Of a stretch of DNA of 64,000 bases, positions 51,838-60,324 are shown piece after piece. Location of the stretch: contig NZ_BCSM01000004.1 in the NCBI RefSeq assembly GCF_001570865.1, forward strand, positions 1 to 64,000, in the 5' to 3' direction. This DNA is from Rothia kristinae NBRC 15354. GTDB taxonomy: Bacteria; Actinomycetota; Actinomycetes; Actinomycetales; Micrococcaceae. The notes under the pieces were generated by a model. The model made no database searches and was not told the origin of the DNA. It saw only the letters and a program-made list of their open reading frames with translations. The first letter of the stretch is position 1. Each line of letters begins with the position of its first letter. The translations under genes and the position numbers were made by a program.

Positions 51838-52734
51838 ATGAGCACCGAGTACAGCGAACACGAGCCGGCCGCCGATGCCCCGGGGGCCCGGGAGCCGGAG
51901 GAGCACCAGATCCGCTACGTGGCGCTGGGGGACTCCTTCACCGAGGGCGTGGGCGATGAGGACGCGTCCCGACCCAACGGGGTGCGCGGATGGGCGGATC
52001 GGGTGGCCGAGCAGCTGACCCTGCGCTTCCCGCAGACCCTCTACGCCAACCTCGCGATCCGCGGCCGCACCCTGGAGCCCATCCTGGCCGAGCAGGTGGA
52101 CGCCGCCCTGGCGCTGCGCCCCACGCTGGTCAGCCTCTACGGCGGGGGCAACGACATCCTGCGCCCGAGCATCGACGTGGACGCGCTGATGGCCGACTAC
52201 GACGAGGCCTTCGGACGCCTGCGGGCCTCCGGGGCCCAGGTGCTGACCCTGACCGGCTTCGACGTCAAGCACTTCTACGGCGTCTTCAAGGCCACCCGCG
52301 GGCGCACCGCGATCTACAACGAGCTGCTGCGGGAGATCGCGGAGAAGCACGACCTGATCCTGGTGGACTTCTGGCGCTTCTCCGAGGAGTTCTCCGACGC
52401 CCGGTACTGGGCCAAGGACCGCCTGCACATGAACACCCTGGGGCACATCAAGATGGCCGGGAAGGTCCTGGAGGCCCTGCAGGTGGGGGCCGGGGAGCTG
52501 GGGCTGGAGCCGCTGCCGCAGATGCGGGAGGTCTCCCGGGTCCAGGCCACCCGCGCCAACCTGGAGTGGGTGCGCACCTTCGCCCTGCCGTGGGTGGGGC
52601 GGCGCCTGCGCGGCACCTCCTCCGGAGACTCCCTGAGCCCGCGCTACCCGGACCTGCAGTCCCTGCAGGTCACCGAGGGCGGCGACGCCGCCCGGGGCCG
52701 GGAGGAGAGGGAGGCCGGCGCCCCGCCCGCGTGA
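51838..52734 (+). CDS. SGNH/GDSL hydrolase
   Basis: 298 residues. Block I GDSFTEG with nucleophile Ser, block II NLAIRGRT, block III GGGNDIL, and block V DRLHMNTLGH with the Asp-His pair. Lipase/esterase type; no signal peptide, so probably cytoplasmic. The C-terminal ~60 residues are hydrophilic. AGGAG lies seven bases before ATG 51838; TAAGCT (51725-51730) is a possible -10. Substrate unknown. Confidence 0.93.
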   Translation: MSTEYSEHEPAADAPGAREPEEHQIRYVALGDSFTEGVGDEDASRPNGVRGWADRVAEQLTLRFPQTLYANLAIRGRTLEPILAEQVDAALALRPTLVSLYGGGNDILRPSIDVDALMADYDEAFGRLRASGAQVLTLTGFDVKHFYGVFKATRGRTAIYNELLREIAEKHDLILVDFWRFSEEFSDARYWAKDRLHMNTLGHIKMAGKVLEALQVGAGELGLEPLPQMREVSRVQATRANLEWVRTFALPWVGRRLRGTSSGDSLSPRYPDLQSLQVTEGGDAARGREEREAGAPPA

Positions 52735-52771
52735 TTCCGCGGTGATTAAGGCCATGGGCGCGGCGCAGAGG

Positions 52772-52800
52772 TTGCCATCGCGGGCCGGGATCCCTAGTAT
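52772..52800 (+). promoter_or_regulatory. strong sigma-70-like promoter of rpmB-rpmG-rpsN
   Basis: TTGCCA (52772-52777), 17-bp spacer, TAGTAT (52795-52800). It matches consensus well and is the best promoter in the window. The start would be near 52807, giving a leader of about 220 nt. Confidence 0.75.
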
Positions 52801-52891
52801 TTAACGCTGTCGTAGTGGTGCGTCCACCCTTCGGCACCGAACCAAGCTTCACCGTGATCCCGCGGCAGGGGCAGGTCCCGGACCTCTCACA

Positions 52892-52920
52892 CCGGGCCTG
52901 ACTCCCACACTCAGGCCCGG
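52892..52920 (+). promoter_or_regulatory. hairpin in the rpmB leader
   Basis: CCGGGCCTGA pairs perfectly with TCAGGCCCGG across a 9-nt loop inside the ~220-nt leader. No Zur box was recognised around it. It could be an attenuator or protein-binding hairpin. Confidence 0.5.
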
Positions 52921-53025
52921 CGACTCATCCGGTGCTCTCACGGTAGGTGACGGGGCGCTGTTCGAGCCGCCCGCCCGGCTGGCGCGAGAGCGCACCGTCA
53001 TTTCGTCAACATTGGAGGAGTAACT

Positions 53026-53262
53026 ATGGCAGCCGTCTGCCAGGTGACCGGAGCTGTTCCCGGCTTTGGACACAGCATTTCCCACTCGCACCGCCGCAAC
53101 AAGCGCCGGTTCGACCCCAACATCCAGAAGAAGCGCTACTGGGTGCCGTCCCTGCGCCGCAACGTGACCCTGAACGTGTCCGCCAAGGGCATCAAGGTCA
53201 TCGACGCGCGCGGGATCGACGCCGTCGTCGCTGACATCATCGCCCGCGGGGAGAAGATCTGA
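53026..53262 (+). CDS. rpmB: 50S ribosomal protein L28 (Cys-pair-free form)
   Basis: 78 residues. [11 protein letters not shown] at the N terminus, [22 protein letters not shown] and the C-terminal [20 protein letters not shown] are L28. It has a single Cys and lacks the CxxC pair of zinc-binding L28 (usually CDVCGK), so it is the zinc-free form. GGAGGAG lies six bases before the ATG. First gene of rpmB-rpmG-rpsN. Confidence 0.96.
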   Translation: MAAVCQVTGAVPGFGHSISHSHRRNKRRFDPNIQKKRYWVPSLRRNVTLNVSAKGIKVIDARGIDAVVADIIARGEKI

Positions 53263-53264
53263 TC

Positions 53265-53435
53265 ATGGCTTCCAACACCAAGGACGTTCGTCCGATCATC
53301 AAGCTCAAGTCCACGGCCGGCACCGGGTACACCTACGTGACCCGCAAGAACCGCCGCAACAACCCGGATCGCCTGGTCATGAAGAAGTACGATCCCGTGG
53401 TCCGCAAGCACGTCGACTTCCGAGAGGAGCGCTGA
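53265..53435 (+). CDS. rpmG: 50S ribosomal protein L33 (Cys-free form)
   Basis: 56 residues, no Cys, so the zinc-ribbon of the Cys-containing form is absent. [30 protein letters not shown] and [15 protein letters not shown] are typical L33. Two bases after rpmB; ATG 53265. Confidence 0.96.
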   Translation: MASNTKDVRPIIKLKSTAGTGYTYVTRKNRRNNPDRLVMKKYDPVVRKHVDFREER

Positions 53436-53442
53436 GACACAC

Positions 53443-53748
53443 ATGGCCAAGAAGTCCAAGATCGCCCGCAACGAGCAGCGCAAGGCCATCGTCGAGCGCT
53501 ACGCCGCCAAGCGCGAGGAGCTGAAGAAGACCCTCGTCGACGAGAACGCCTCCCCCGAGGCCCGCGAGGAGGCCCGCCTGGGCCTGCAGAAGCTGCCCCG
53601 CAACGCCTCCCCGGTGCGCGTGCGCAACCGTGACCAGATCGACGGCCGCCCCCGCGGGACCTTCCAGAAGTTCGGGATCTCCCGCGTGCGCTTCCGCCAG
53701 ATGGCCCACCGCGGCGAGCTGCCGGGCATCACCAAGTCCAGCTGGTAA
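53443..53748 (+). CDS. rpsN: 30S ribosomal protein S14 (long, zinc-free form)
   Basis: 101 residues. [26 protein letters not shown] and [24 protein letters not shown] with [25 protein letters not shown]. The short zinc-binding S14 is about 61 residues and has four Cys; this one has none. Seven bases after rpmG. Confidence 0.97.
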   Translation: MAKKSKIARNEQRKAIVERYAAKREELKKTLVDENASPEAREEARLGLQKLPRNASPVRVRNRDQIDGRPRGTFQKFGISRVRFRQMAHRGELPGITKSSW

Positions 53749-53815
53749 TTTGGGGCCGCGGGTCGGCTATGCTGACCTGAGCCGCTTACATCCGATGTCT
53801 CAGGAGGGACACAAC

Positions 53816-54100
53816 ATGGCGAAGAACCGCAGCGAACTCGTGGCCGAGGTGGCCGAGAAGTCCGGGATGTCACAGTCCGCCGTCAACGGCGTGCTGGATG
53901 CCCTCTTCCAGGTCTTCGAGTCCTCCGTCGCGCAGGGCGAGAAGGTCACCATCCCGGGCTGGCTCTCCGTCGAGCGCACCGATCGGGCCGCTCGCACCGG
54001 GCGCAACCCGCAGACCGGTGAGTCCATCGAGATCCCGGCCGGCCACGGTGTGAAGCTCTCCGCCGGCTCCAAGCTGAAGGCCGCCGTCGCCAAGAAGTAG
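53816..54100 (+). CDS. HU-family DNA-binding protein
   Basis: 94 residues. MAKNRSELVAEVAEKSGMSQSAVNGVLDALFQVF, then the DNA-binding arm region GRNPQTGESIEIPAGHGVKLSAGSKLKAAV. This is a plain HU (no Lys-rich C-terminal tail of mycobacterial HupB). CAGGAGG before ATG 53816 and TATGCT (53768-53773) as -10. A strong terminator follows. Confidence 0.97.
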   Translation: MAKNRSELVAEVAEKSGMSQSAVNGVLDALFQVFESSVAQGEKVTIPGWLSVERTDRAARTGRNPQTGESIEIPAGHGVKLSAGSKLKAAVAKK

Positions 54101-54125
54101 CTCTTTCCGCTGAGGCATCAGCATC

Positions 54126-54175
54126 CGAGGGCCCCGCGCCCGCGATCCGCCGTGATCGCGGGGGCGGGGCCCTCG
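54126..54175 (+). terminator. hairpin terminator after the HU gene
   Basis: CGAGGGCCCCGC with GCGGGGCCCTCG and inner CCGCGATC/GATCGCGG pairing; 25 bp after the stop. Confidence 0.75.
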
Positions 54176-54312
54176 TCGCACCCCGACGCCGGGCGGGGAT
54201 CCGGCGGGATCGGCCGGGGCGCGGCACCGGAGGTGAGCGGGGGTCGGACGGTAGGATGGAGGCCGCTTCCGCGTTCCGCTCATCAATCGCCGCCCGACCC
54301 GAGGAGGTGCCC

Positions 54313-54951
54313 GTGGTCCCGACCCCCAACCCGTGGGGCCTGCCCGAGCGCATCCATCGCCTGCTGCGCGGGTGGGGCGTGGCCTCGGTGGCGGTGTTCG
54401 TCGGCGCGGGTTCGCACGCGGTCCTGACCGGACACCTCCCGCACCCCCTGATCCTGGGTCTGTGCTGGTCCCTGTCCGGGATGCTGTGCGTGCTCCTGGC
54501 GGGGTTGCGCCTGCCCCGACTCTCCACGGGCCTCGGGGTGCTGGGCTCCCAGGCCGGGTTGCACACCCTCCTGACGCTCGCCGGGCACGGCGGGGTCGGG
54601 ACGGGTGCCGTTGCGGCCCACGCCGGCCACCACGGTGCGGCTCCGCTGGGCTCCGTGCAGCCGGCGGCCTCGGCGGATGCGGTGCATCAGCTGAGCCCCC
54701 TCATGGTCGCGGTGCACGCGCTGGCCGCCGTCCTGACGATCCTCGCGATCCGCCGGGGCGACGCCGCGCTGGCCGGTCTGCTGCGCGCCGTGCGCCTGGG
54801 TCTGCGGCGCCTGCTGACCCTGCCGGGCCCGGTGCCGACCCCCTCGCGCCGCCCCCGGCCCCTCATCCTGTCCTGCCGAGCCGTCCTGGTCTCCCGGATC
54901 CGCCCGGGCACGGTGGACACCCGCGGTCCCCCGCTGGCGCTACCCGCCTGA
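54313..54951 (+). CDS. membrane protein of the copper operon, unknown function
   Basis: 212 residues from GTG 54313, which has AGGAG six bases upstream; a TAGGAT -10 (54252-54257) overlaps the earlier ATG 54256 and argues against that start. Four membrane helices (about 20-40, 48-68, 72-94, 130-152) with His-rich loop GHGGVGTGAVAAHAGHHGAA between the third and fourth. C-terminal tail basic and Pro-rich. The His-rich extracytoplasmic loop and the copC gene downstream suggest a copper-related role (inference). Confidence 0.65.
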   Translation: MVPTPNPWGLPERIHRLLRGWGVASVAVFVGAGSHAVLTGHLPHPLILGLCWSLSGMLCVLLAGLRLPRLSTGLGVLGSQAGLHTLLTLAGHGGVGTGAVAAHAGHHGAAPLGSVQPAASADAVHQLSPLMVAVHALAAVLTILAIRRGDAALAGLLRAVRLGLRRLLTLPGPVPTPSRRPRPLILSCRAVLVSRIRPGTVDTRGPPLALPA

Positions 54952-55144
54952 GCCGAGCGCTCGGGCCCACCACCGGATCCCGCCGCACCGCGGCGTCGAG
55001 CGCCGAGTCCTTGCGGACCGGCCGCCGCGTCATCGCCGGGGTCCGTCACCGCAGCACCGCAAGCACCCCCGCATCAGCATCGCTCACCCGGCTTCACCGG
55101 GTCTCGAGCGCTGCGCGGGGAACCGACCGAAAGGGTCCACCACC

Positions 55145-55909
55145 ATGGGAATCTCCCGCACCCCGGGCGCCGGCGCGCGCCCCGACCACCGCACCCGCCT
55201 CCGTCCTGCCGCCCATCGCCTGCCCGCGCTCCTCGGCGCCCTGCTGGCCCTGTGCCTGGCCCTGTTCGCCGGGGCACCCGCGGCCCAGGCCCACGATGAG
55301 CTGCTGCAGGCCGATCCGGCCGACGGCGCGACGCTCGAGCAGGCCCCGGACCGGATCACGCTGACCTATTCCGGGGACATCACCGCGCTGGGCAACGAGG
55401 TCCGCGTGACCGACTCCCAGGGGAAGACCGTCTCCACCGGGGACGTCACCGTGGACGGCACCCACGTGATCCAGCGGATCAGCCCGGAGGCCGGGGACGA
55501 GACCTACACCGTCTCCTGGCGGGTGGTCTCCTCCGACGGCCACCCCATCGAGGGCACCTACTCCTTCACCGTCGGTCAGGGCGGGGCCGGGCAGCCCGCC
55601 GCGTCCTCCTCCGCCGCCGCCCACGACCACGGCGACCACGACGCCGCCGAGCACCACGAGCACGCCACGAGCCCCGCGGCCACCGAGAGCCCTGAGCAGG
55701 CGACCAGCTCCGCGCCGGCCTCCGCCGAGGGACAGAGCCTGCCCCTGTGGGCGGTCGCGCTGATCGGCGCCGTGGGCGCCGTCGTGCTGGTGGGCGTGAT
55801 CATTCTGGTGGTCGCCTCGCTGCGCGCCCGCCGCACCCGGGGCGCAGACACCGGACGCGAGACCGGCCGGGGGTCCGAGCACGACGACGCCGCCGCGAAC
55901 GGGCGGTGA
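55145..55909 (+). CDS. CopC-domain copper-binding protein, membrane anchored
   Basis: 254 residues. A signal peptide ends at AQA and the mature protein begins with the copper-binding His (AHDELLQADPADGATL), a CopC hallmark. VSSDGHPIEGTYSFTV carries the second Cu-ligand region (DxH). A Ser/Ala/His-rich linker (HDHGDHDAAEHHEH) and a C-terminal helix (about 200-228) anchor it. Extracytoplasmic copper binding for the CopD partner. Starts at ATG 55145, 193 bp after the previous gene. Confidence 0.93.
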   Translation: MGISRTPGAGARPDHRTRLRPAAHRLPALLGALLALCLALFAGAPAAQAHDELLQADPADGATLEQAPDRITLTYSGDITALGNEVRVTDSQGKTVSTGDVTVDGTHVIQRISPEAGDETYTVSWRVVSSDGHPIEGTYSFTVGQGGAGQPAASSSAAAHDHGDHDAAEHHEHATSPAATESPEQATSSAPASAEGQSLPLWAVALIGAVGAVVLVGVIILVVASLRARRTRGADTGRETGRGSEHDDAAANGR

Positions 55910-55914
55910 TCAGC

Positions 55915-56685
55915 ATGACGACGACGCCCACCGCCGCCACCGGAATCACCGGCACCGCGGCCACCGGCTCCGGCATGGGCAACGGCTCCGGGAGGAGCCC
56001 GCGCCGCGCGGCGGCCCGGACCGCGTCGCGGGTGGGCCACCCGCGACGCCGCCCGCTGCGCACCGGCGCGGTCCTCACCCTGACCGGTCTGCTCGGTCTG
56101 GGGTTGAGCGCCTGCGGCGGGGGAGGGGAGACCGCCTCGAGCGCGGATCCCACGGCCTCCGCCTCGGCGTCGGCGGCCGGGGCGCTCACGGCCGAGGACG
56201 TGTGGGTCAAGGCCGGGGATTCCGGGATGACCTCGGCCTTCGGGCACGTGGTCAACCACACGGATCACACCGTGCGGATCGTCGGGGCCGAGTCCCGTAC
56301 GGCCGGGTCCGTGCAGCTGCACGAGACCGCGCAGGAGGCCGGCGGGTCCAGCACCATGCGGGAGAAGGAGGACGGCTTCACCATCGAGCCCGGCCAGTCC
56401 CTCGAGCTCTCCCCGGGTGGGAACCACGTGATGCTCATGGACCTGCGCTGCGCCCTGCTGGCCGGAGATGAGACGCAGCTGGTGCTGCGCACCGAGGGCG
56501 ACGGCCAGCTGCGCGTCAGCGCCCCGATCCGGGACTACGCCGGCGCGCAGGAGCACTACGACCCGACCGCCGAGGCCTCGGCCGGCGCGGATCACGACGA
56601 CCGCGGCGAGCATGCCGGGCACGGCATGCACGCCGCGGACCCCTCCGACGGCACCGCCTCCGCGCTGCCGCGCTGCTCGGGGTAG
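55915..56685 (+). CDS. PCu(A)C-type copper chaperone lipoprotein
   Basis: 256 residues. A long N terminus precedes a signal helix and lipobox LSACGGG (Cys about 66). The DUF461/PCuAC domain has VQLHETAQEAGGSSTM and GGNHVMLMDL, matching the H-xn-M ... H-x-M copper ligands. The C-terminal tail is His-rich (DHDDRGEHAGHGMH). This family delivers Cu(I) to cytochrome oxidase CuA or to copper enzymes. ATG 55915 follows GGGCGG at eight bases; GTG 55906 overlapping the copC stop is possible. Confidence 0.92.
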   Translation: MTTTPTAATGITGTAATGSGMGNGSGRSPRRAAARTASRVGHPRRRPLRTGAVLTLTGLLGLGLSACGGGGETASSADPTASASASAAGALTAEDVWVKAGDSGMTSAFGHVVNHTDHTVRIVGAESRTAGSVQLHETAQEAGGSSTMREKEDGFTIEPGQSLELSPGGNHVMLMDLRCALLAGDETQLVLRTEGDGQLRVSAPIRDYAGAQEHYDPTAEASAGADHDDRGEHAGHGMHAADPSDGTASALPRCSG

Positions 56686-56690
56686 CCGCG

Positions 56691-58031
56691 ATGTCCGCCA
56701 CCAGGAGAGGATCCGGCACCTCAGGTGAGCGCCCGGAGCCCCGGCGTCCGGGAGTCCGCCCGACCCGCCGCGCCACCCTGATCGGCGGCGCCACGGCCAC
56801 GGCCGGGGCCGCCGGGGCGGTGGGGGTCGAGCTGCTGCGTCGCAGTGCGCAGGAGCCGTCCCCCGCCGCCTCGGCGGACCCGCGCGATGCCGCCGCCCCC
56901 GTGCCTGGCACCCCGCTGGCCACCGCGCGCATCGGCTTCCACGGCAGGCGCCAGGCCGGTGTGGACACCCCGCCGCAGGCCCACGCCGCGTTCCTGGGGA
57001 TCCGCCTGCACCGGCAGGTGGACCGGGAGGGGGTGCGGCGGCTGCTGCGGGTGCTCACCGCCGACGCCGCCCAGCTCACCCAGGGGCAGGCCCCGGTCAC
57101 CGACCAGGAGCGGGAGCTGGCCGAGATCCCGGCGAACCTCACCGTGACGGTGGGCTTCGGCGAGCGGATCTTCGACCTCGTGGCACCGCACGCCAAGCCC
57201 TCGTGGCTGCGGCCCCTGCCCGCCTTCCCGCAGATCGACCGGCTGCAGGAGGAGTGGGGTGCCGCGGATCTGCTGCTGCAGATCGGCTGCGAGGACCGGG
57301 TCACCCTGGCTCACGCGCAGCGGGTGCTGCTCAAGGACGTGCGCGGCTTCGGCACCCTGGCCTGGACCCAGCAGGGCTTCCGCAACGCCGCCGGGTCCGT
57401 GCGGGCCTCCCAGACCACCCGCAACCTCTTCGGGCAGGTGGACGGGACCGTGAACCCCAGCACCGAGGACGGCTCCGTGGAGGACGTGGTGTGGGGCCGG
57501 GCCGAGGGGCTCACCCCGTGGACCCCGGACGGCACCTCCGTGGTGATTCGCCGGATCCACATGAACCTGGACACCTGGGACGAGGTGGACACCCCGGGGC
57601 GGGAGGACGCCGTCGGGCGCACCCTGGCCGACGGCGCGCCCCTGACCGGGGGCACCGAGCACACCCCCGCGGACCTCTCCGCGACCGGGCCCCACGGCTT
57701 CCCCGTCATCGCTCGGGACGCCCACCTGCGCCGGGCCACCGCGACCACCCCGCTGGAGCGGATCCTGCGCCGCCCGTACAACTACGACCTGCCGGTCGCG
57801 GAGGGCTCCGGCTTCTCCGGGGCGGGGCACACCGACGGCGGGGTGAGCCGCACCGGTCTGATCTTCGCCGCCTACCAGGCGGACCCGGTCCGGCAGTTCG
57901 TGCCCATCCAGCGGCGCCTGGCCGAGCTGGACCGGCTGAACACCTGGACCGTGCCCATCGGCTCCGCGGTCTTCGCGATCCCTCCCGGGTGCGAGGACAA
58001 TGGATTCGTCGGCGAGACCCTGTTCTCCTGA
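56691..58031 (+). CDS. DyP-type heme peroxidase, Tat-exported
   Basis: 446 residues. Tat motif RPTRRATLIGG with a hydrophobic stretch after it. Mature part: HAAFLGIRLHR, VTVGFGERIFDL, the DyP motif GQVDGT (GxxDG distal Asp), and proximal-heme His in the C-terminal half. Related proteins EfeB/YwbN and Streptomyces DtpA use H2O2. In Streptomyces lividans, DtpA acts with copper chaperones to mature a copper radical oxidase. Directly follows the copper chaperone (5 bp). Confidence 0.93.
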   Translation: MSATRRGSGTSGERPEPRRPGVRPTRRATLIGGATATAGAAGAVGVELLRRSAQEPSPAASADPRDAAAPVPGTPLATARIGFHGRRQAGVDTPPQAHAAFLGIRLHRQVDREGVRRLLRVLTADAAQLTQGQAPVTDQERELAEIPANLTVTVGFGERIFDLVAPHAKPSWLRPLPAFPQIDRLQEEWGAADLLLQIGCEDRVTLAHAQRVLLKDVRGFGTLAWTQQGFRNAAGSVRASQTTRNLFGQVDGTVNPSTEDGSVEDVVWGRAEGLTPWTPDGTSVVIRRIHMNLDTWDEVDTPGREDAVGRTLADGAPLTGGTEHTPADLSATGPHGFPVIARDAHLRRATATTPLERILRRPYNYDLPVAEGSGFSGAGHTDGGVSRTGLIFAAYQADPVRQFVPIQRRLAELDRLNTWTVPIGSAVFAIPPGCEDNGFVGETLFS

Positions 58032-58087
58032 TCCGCTCCCGGACACCGCCGCACCCCCCGCCCCCTGACCGTCGAACCGAGGACCCC

Positions 58088-60271
58088 ATGCCCCCAGCCA
58101 CCGCACCCGCCGCCCCCACGCCGGATCCCCTGCCCACGGGGATCGCGCGCGGGCTGCACCGGCCGTGGCTGCTGGCGGTGCCCGCGGCCATGCTGGTCTT
58201 CCTCGTCGTCTCCCTGGTGCTCAGCGGCTCCGCGGCCGGCACCGCCCTGAAGGACCCGGGGGCCTTCGTGCGCTGGGCGCTGCCGGTGGCGGAGGCCGTG
58301 CTGAACCTGTCCATGGCCGCCACGATGGGCGCGCTGCTGTTCGCCGTCGCGTTCATCCCGCGGTTCGCCCGCGATGCCCGGGGCCCGGCCGGCGGGCGTA
58401 CCCGGACCCGCCCCGCCGCCCAGGAGGAGGACGCAACGGAGTACGGGCCCTTCGCCGCGGTCCTGAATCTCGCGGCGGTCTCGGCTCTGACCTGGACGAT
58501 CGCGGGGCTTACCGTGCTGGTCCTGGCCTACGCGGACATCTCCGGGACGCGGATCTCCGCCGACGCCGCCTTCACCAGCCAGCTGCTCGGCTACATCCAG
58601 GGCATCGGCACCGGCCAGGAGCAGGCCGCCGTGGTGATCGTGGGCGCGGTGACCACGACCCTCGTCTTCGCGGTGCGCCAGCTGCTGGGCCTGTTCCTGA
58701 CCCTCGCCTTCTCCTTCATCGCGATCGTCGCGATGGCCCTGAGCGGGCACTCCTCCGGCGGGGACGACCACATGGGCGCGGTCAACTCGCTGGGGCTGCA
58801 CCTGTTCGGCGTCGTCCTGTGGTTCGGCGGTCTGCTGGTGCTGGCCTATCTCTCCCGGGACCTCACCGGGCCCGACGCCGGCACCGGCACGGTCCCCGAG
58901 CGGGTGCGCGGGAAGGCGACGGCGGCCTCTCGCCGGGTGCCCATGGCCGTGGCCGTGCTGCGCCGCTACTCCGCCGTCGCGCTGCTGGGCTTCCTGCTCG
59001 TGGCGATCTCCGGGGTGCTCAACGCCGCGGTGCGCCTGCACGGCTTCTCCGATCTGGGCACCTCCTACGGGCTGCTGATCGTGGCCAAGGCGTGCCTGAC
59101 GGCGCTGCTGGGGCTGGCCGGTGCCGCGCATCGGCTGTGGCTGATCCCGCGGGTGGAGGACGGGCGGCTGAGCGCCTTCCGGGGGATCTGGCAGGTGATC
59201 GCCGCGGAGCTGATCATCATGGCCGGGGCCGCGGGGCTGGCCGTGACCCTCTCGCGCACCGCCCCGCCGGTCAGCGAGGAGCTGCCGCCCACCGCCTCCC
59301 CGGCCCGGATCATCACCTGGTACGAGATGCCGCCGCAGCCGCACGGGATCGGCACCTGGCTGGGCACGTGGCGCTTCGACTGGTTCTGGGTCTTCGTCGT
59401 CGCGATGCTGGCCTGGGCCTACGTGTGGGCCTTCGTGCGGGTGCGCCGCCAGGGCCGGAGGTGGCCGGTGCTGCGCCTGGCCTCGTGGCTGGTGGGCCTG
59501 ACCCTGGTCACCTACGCGACGTCGGGGGCCTTCGCCGTGTACTCCCGGGTGCTGTTCTCGGTGCACATGATGGAGCACATGTCCCTGACCATGATCATCC
59601 CGATCTTCCTGGTCCTGGGGGCGCCCGTGACCCTGCTGCTGCAGGCCCTGGAACCGCGTCAGGACGGCACCCGCGGGCCGCGCGAGTGGATCCTGCGCCT
59701 GGTGCACTCCGGGTGGTCCAAGGTCATCACCCACCCGATCTTCGCGGCGGTGAACTTCGCGGGGTCCATCGTGCTGTTCTACTTCACCCCGCTGTTCGGG
59801 GTCACCCTGCGCTACCACGTGGGCCACGAGTTCATGATGGTGCACTTCCTGGTCACCGGGTACATCTTCTGCCTAGTGCTCATCGGGGTGGATCCCATCC
59901 CGCGTCGCCCGGACTACCCGATCCGCATCATCATGCTGGTCGCGACCCTGGGCTACCACGCCTTCGTCGGCATCGCGATCATGTCCACGACCGTGCTGCT
60001 GCAGGCCTCCTGGTACGGCAACCTCGGCCGGGCCTGGGGCCGCAGCGCCATCGAGGACCAGCAGTACGGCGGGGCGTTCATGTGGGCGCTGGGGGAGATC
60101 CCGACGATGGTGCTCGCCGTGATCCTGGCGATCCAGTGGTCCCGGGCCGGGGACCGGGAGGCCCGGCGCATCGACCGGCAGGCCGAGCGGGACGACGACG
60201 CCGAGCTGCGCGCCTACAACGCGATGTTCGAGCGGCTGAACGAGGACGAGTCCGCCGGGCGCCGTCGCTGA
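58088..60271 (+). CDS. CopD-CtaG fusion membrane protein
   Basis: 727 residues with two fused modules. The N-terminal half (about 1-385) is a CopD domain with eight helices, including GLHLFGVVLWFGGLLVL. The C-terminal half (about 420-700) is a CtaG/Caa3-type domain with EHMSLTMIIPIFLVLGAP, HVGHEFMMVHF and GYHAFVGIAIM carrying His residues. Such fusions occur in mycobacteria (for example Rv0102). Likely copper transport across the membrane for cytochrome oxidase. CGAGGA is upstream of ATG 58088. Confidence 0.93.
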   Translation: MPPATAPAAPTPDPLPTGIARGLHRPWLLAVPAAMLVFLVVSLVLSGSAAGTALKDPGAFVRWALPVAEAVLNLSMAATMGALLFAVAFIPRFARDARGPAGGRTRTRPAAQEEDATEYGPFAAVLNLAAVSALTWTIAGLTVLVLAYADISGTRISADAAFTSQLLGYIQGIGTGQEQAAVVIVGAVTTTLVFAVRQLLGLFLTLAFSFIAIVAMALSGHSSGGDDHMGAVNSLGLHLFGVVLWFGGLLVLAYLSRDLTGPDAGTGTVPERVRGKATAASRRVPMAVAVLRRYSAVALLGFLLVAISGVLNAAVRLHGFSDLGTSYGLLIVAKACLTALLGLAGAAHRLWLIPRVEDGRLSAFRGIWQVIAAELIIMAGAAGLAVTLSRTAPPVSEELPPTASPARIITWYEMPPQPHGIGTWLGTWRFDWFWVFVVAMLAWAYVWAFVRVRRQGRRWPVLRLASWLVGLTLVTYATSGAFAVYSRVLFSVHMMEHMSLTMIIPIFLVLGAPVTLLLQALEPRQDGTRGPREWILRLVHSGWSKVITHPIFAAVNFAGSIVLFYFTPLFGVTLRYHVGHEFMMVHFLVTGYIFCLVLIGVDPIPRRPDYPIRIIMLVATLGYHAFVGIAIMSTTVLLQASWYGNLGRAWGRSAIEDQQYGGAFMWALGEIPTMVLAVILAIQWSRAGDREARRIDRQAERDDDAELRAYNAMFERLNEDESAGRRR

Positions 60272-60324
60272 GCAGGCCCCGACGTCGAGCGGGCCGCCGT
60301 TGAGGCTGGCGTCGCCGGCCCGGC

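Noticed and set aside
52735-53025. Zur box upstream of rpmB
   Set aside because: No AT-rich palindrome of the TGAAAATCATTTTCA type was seen.
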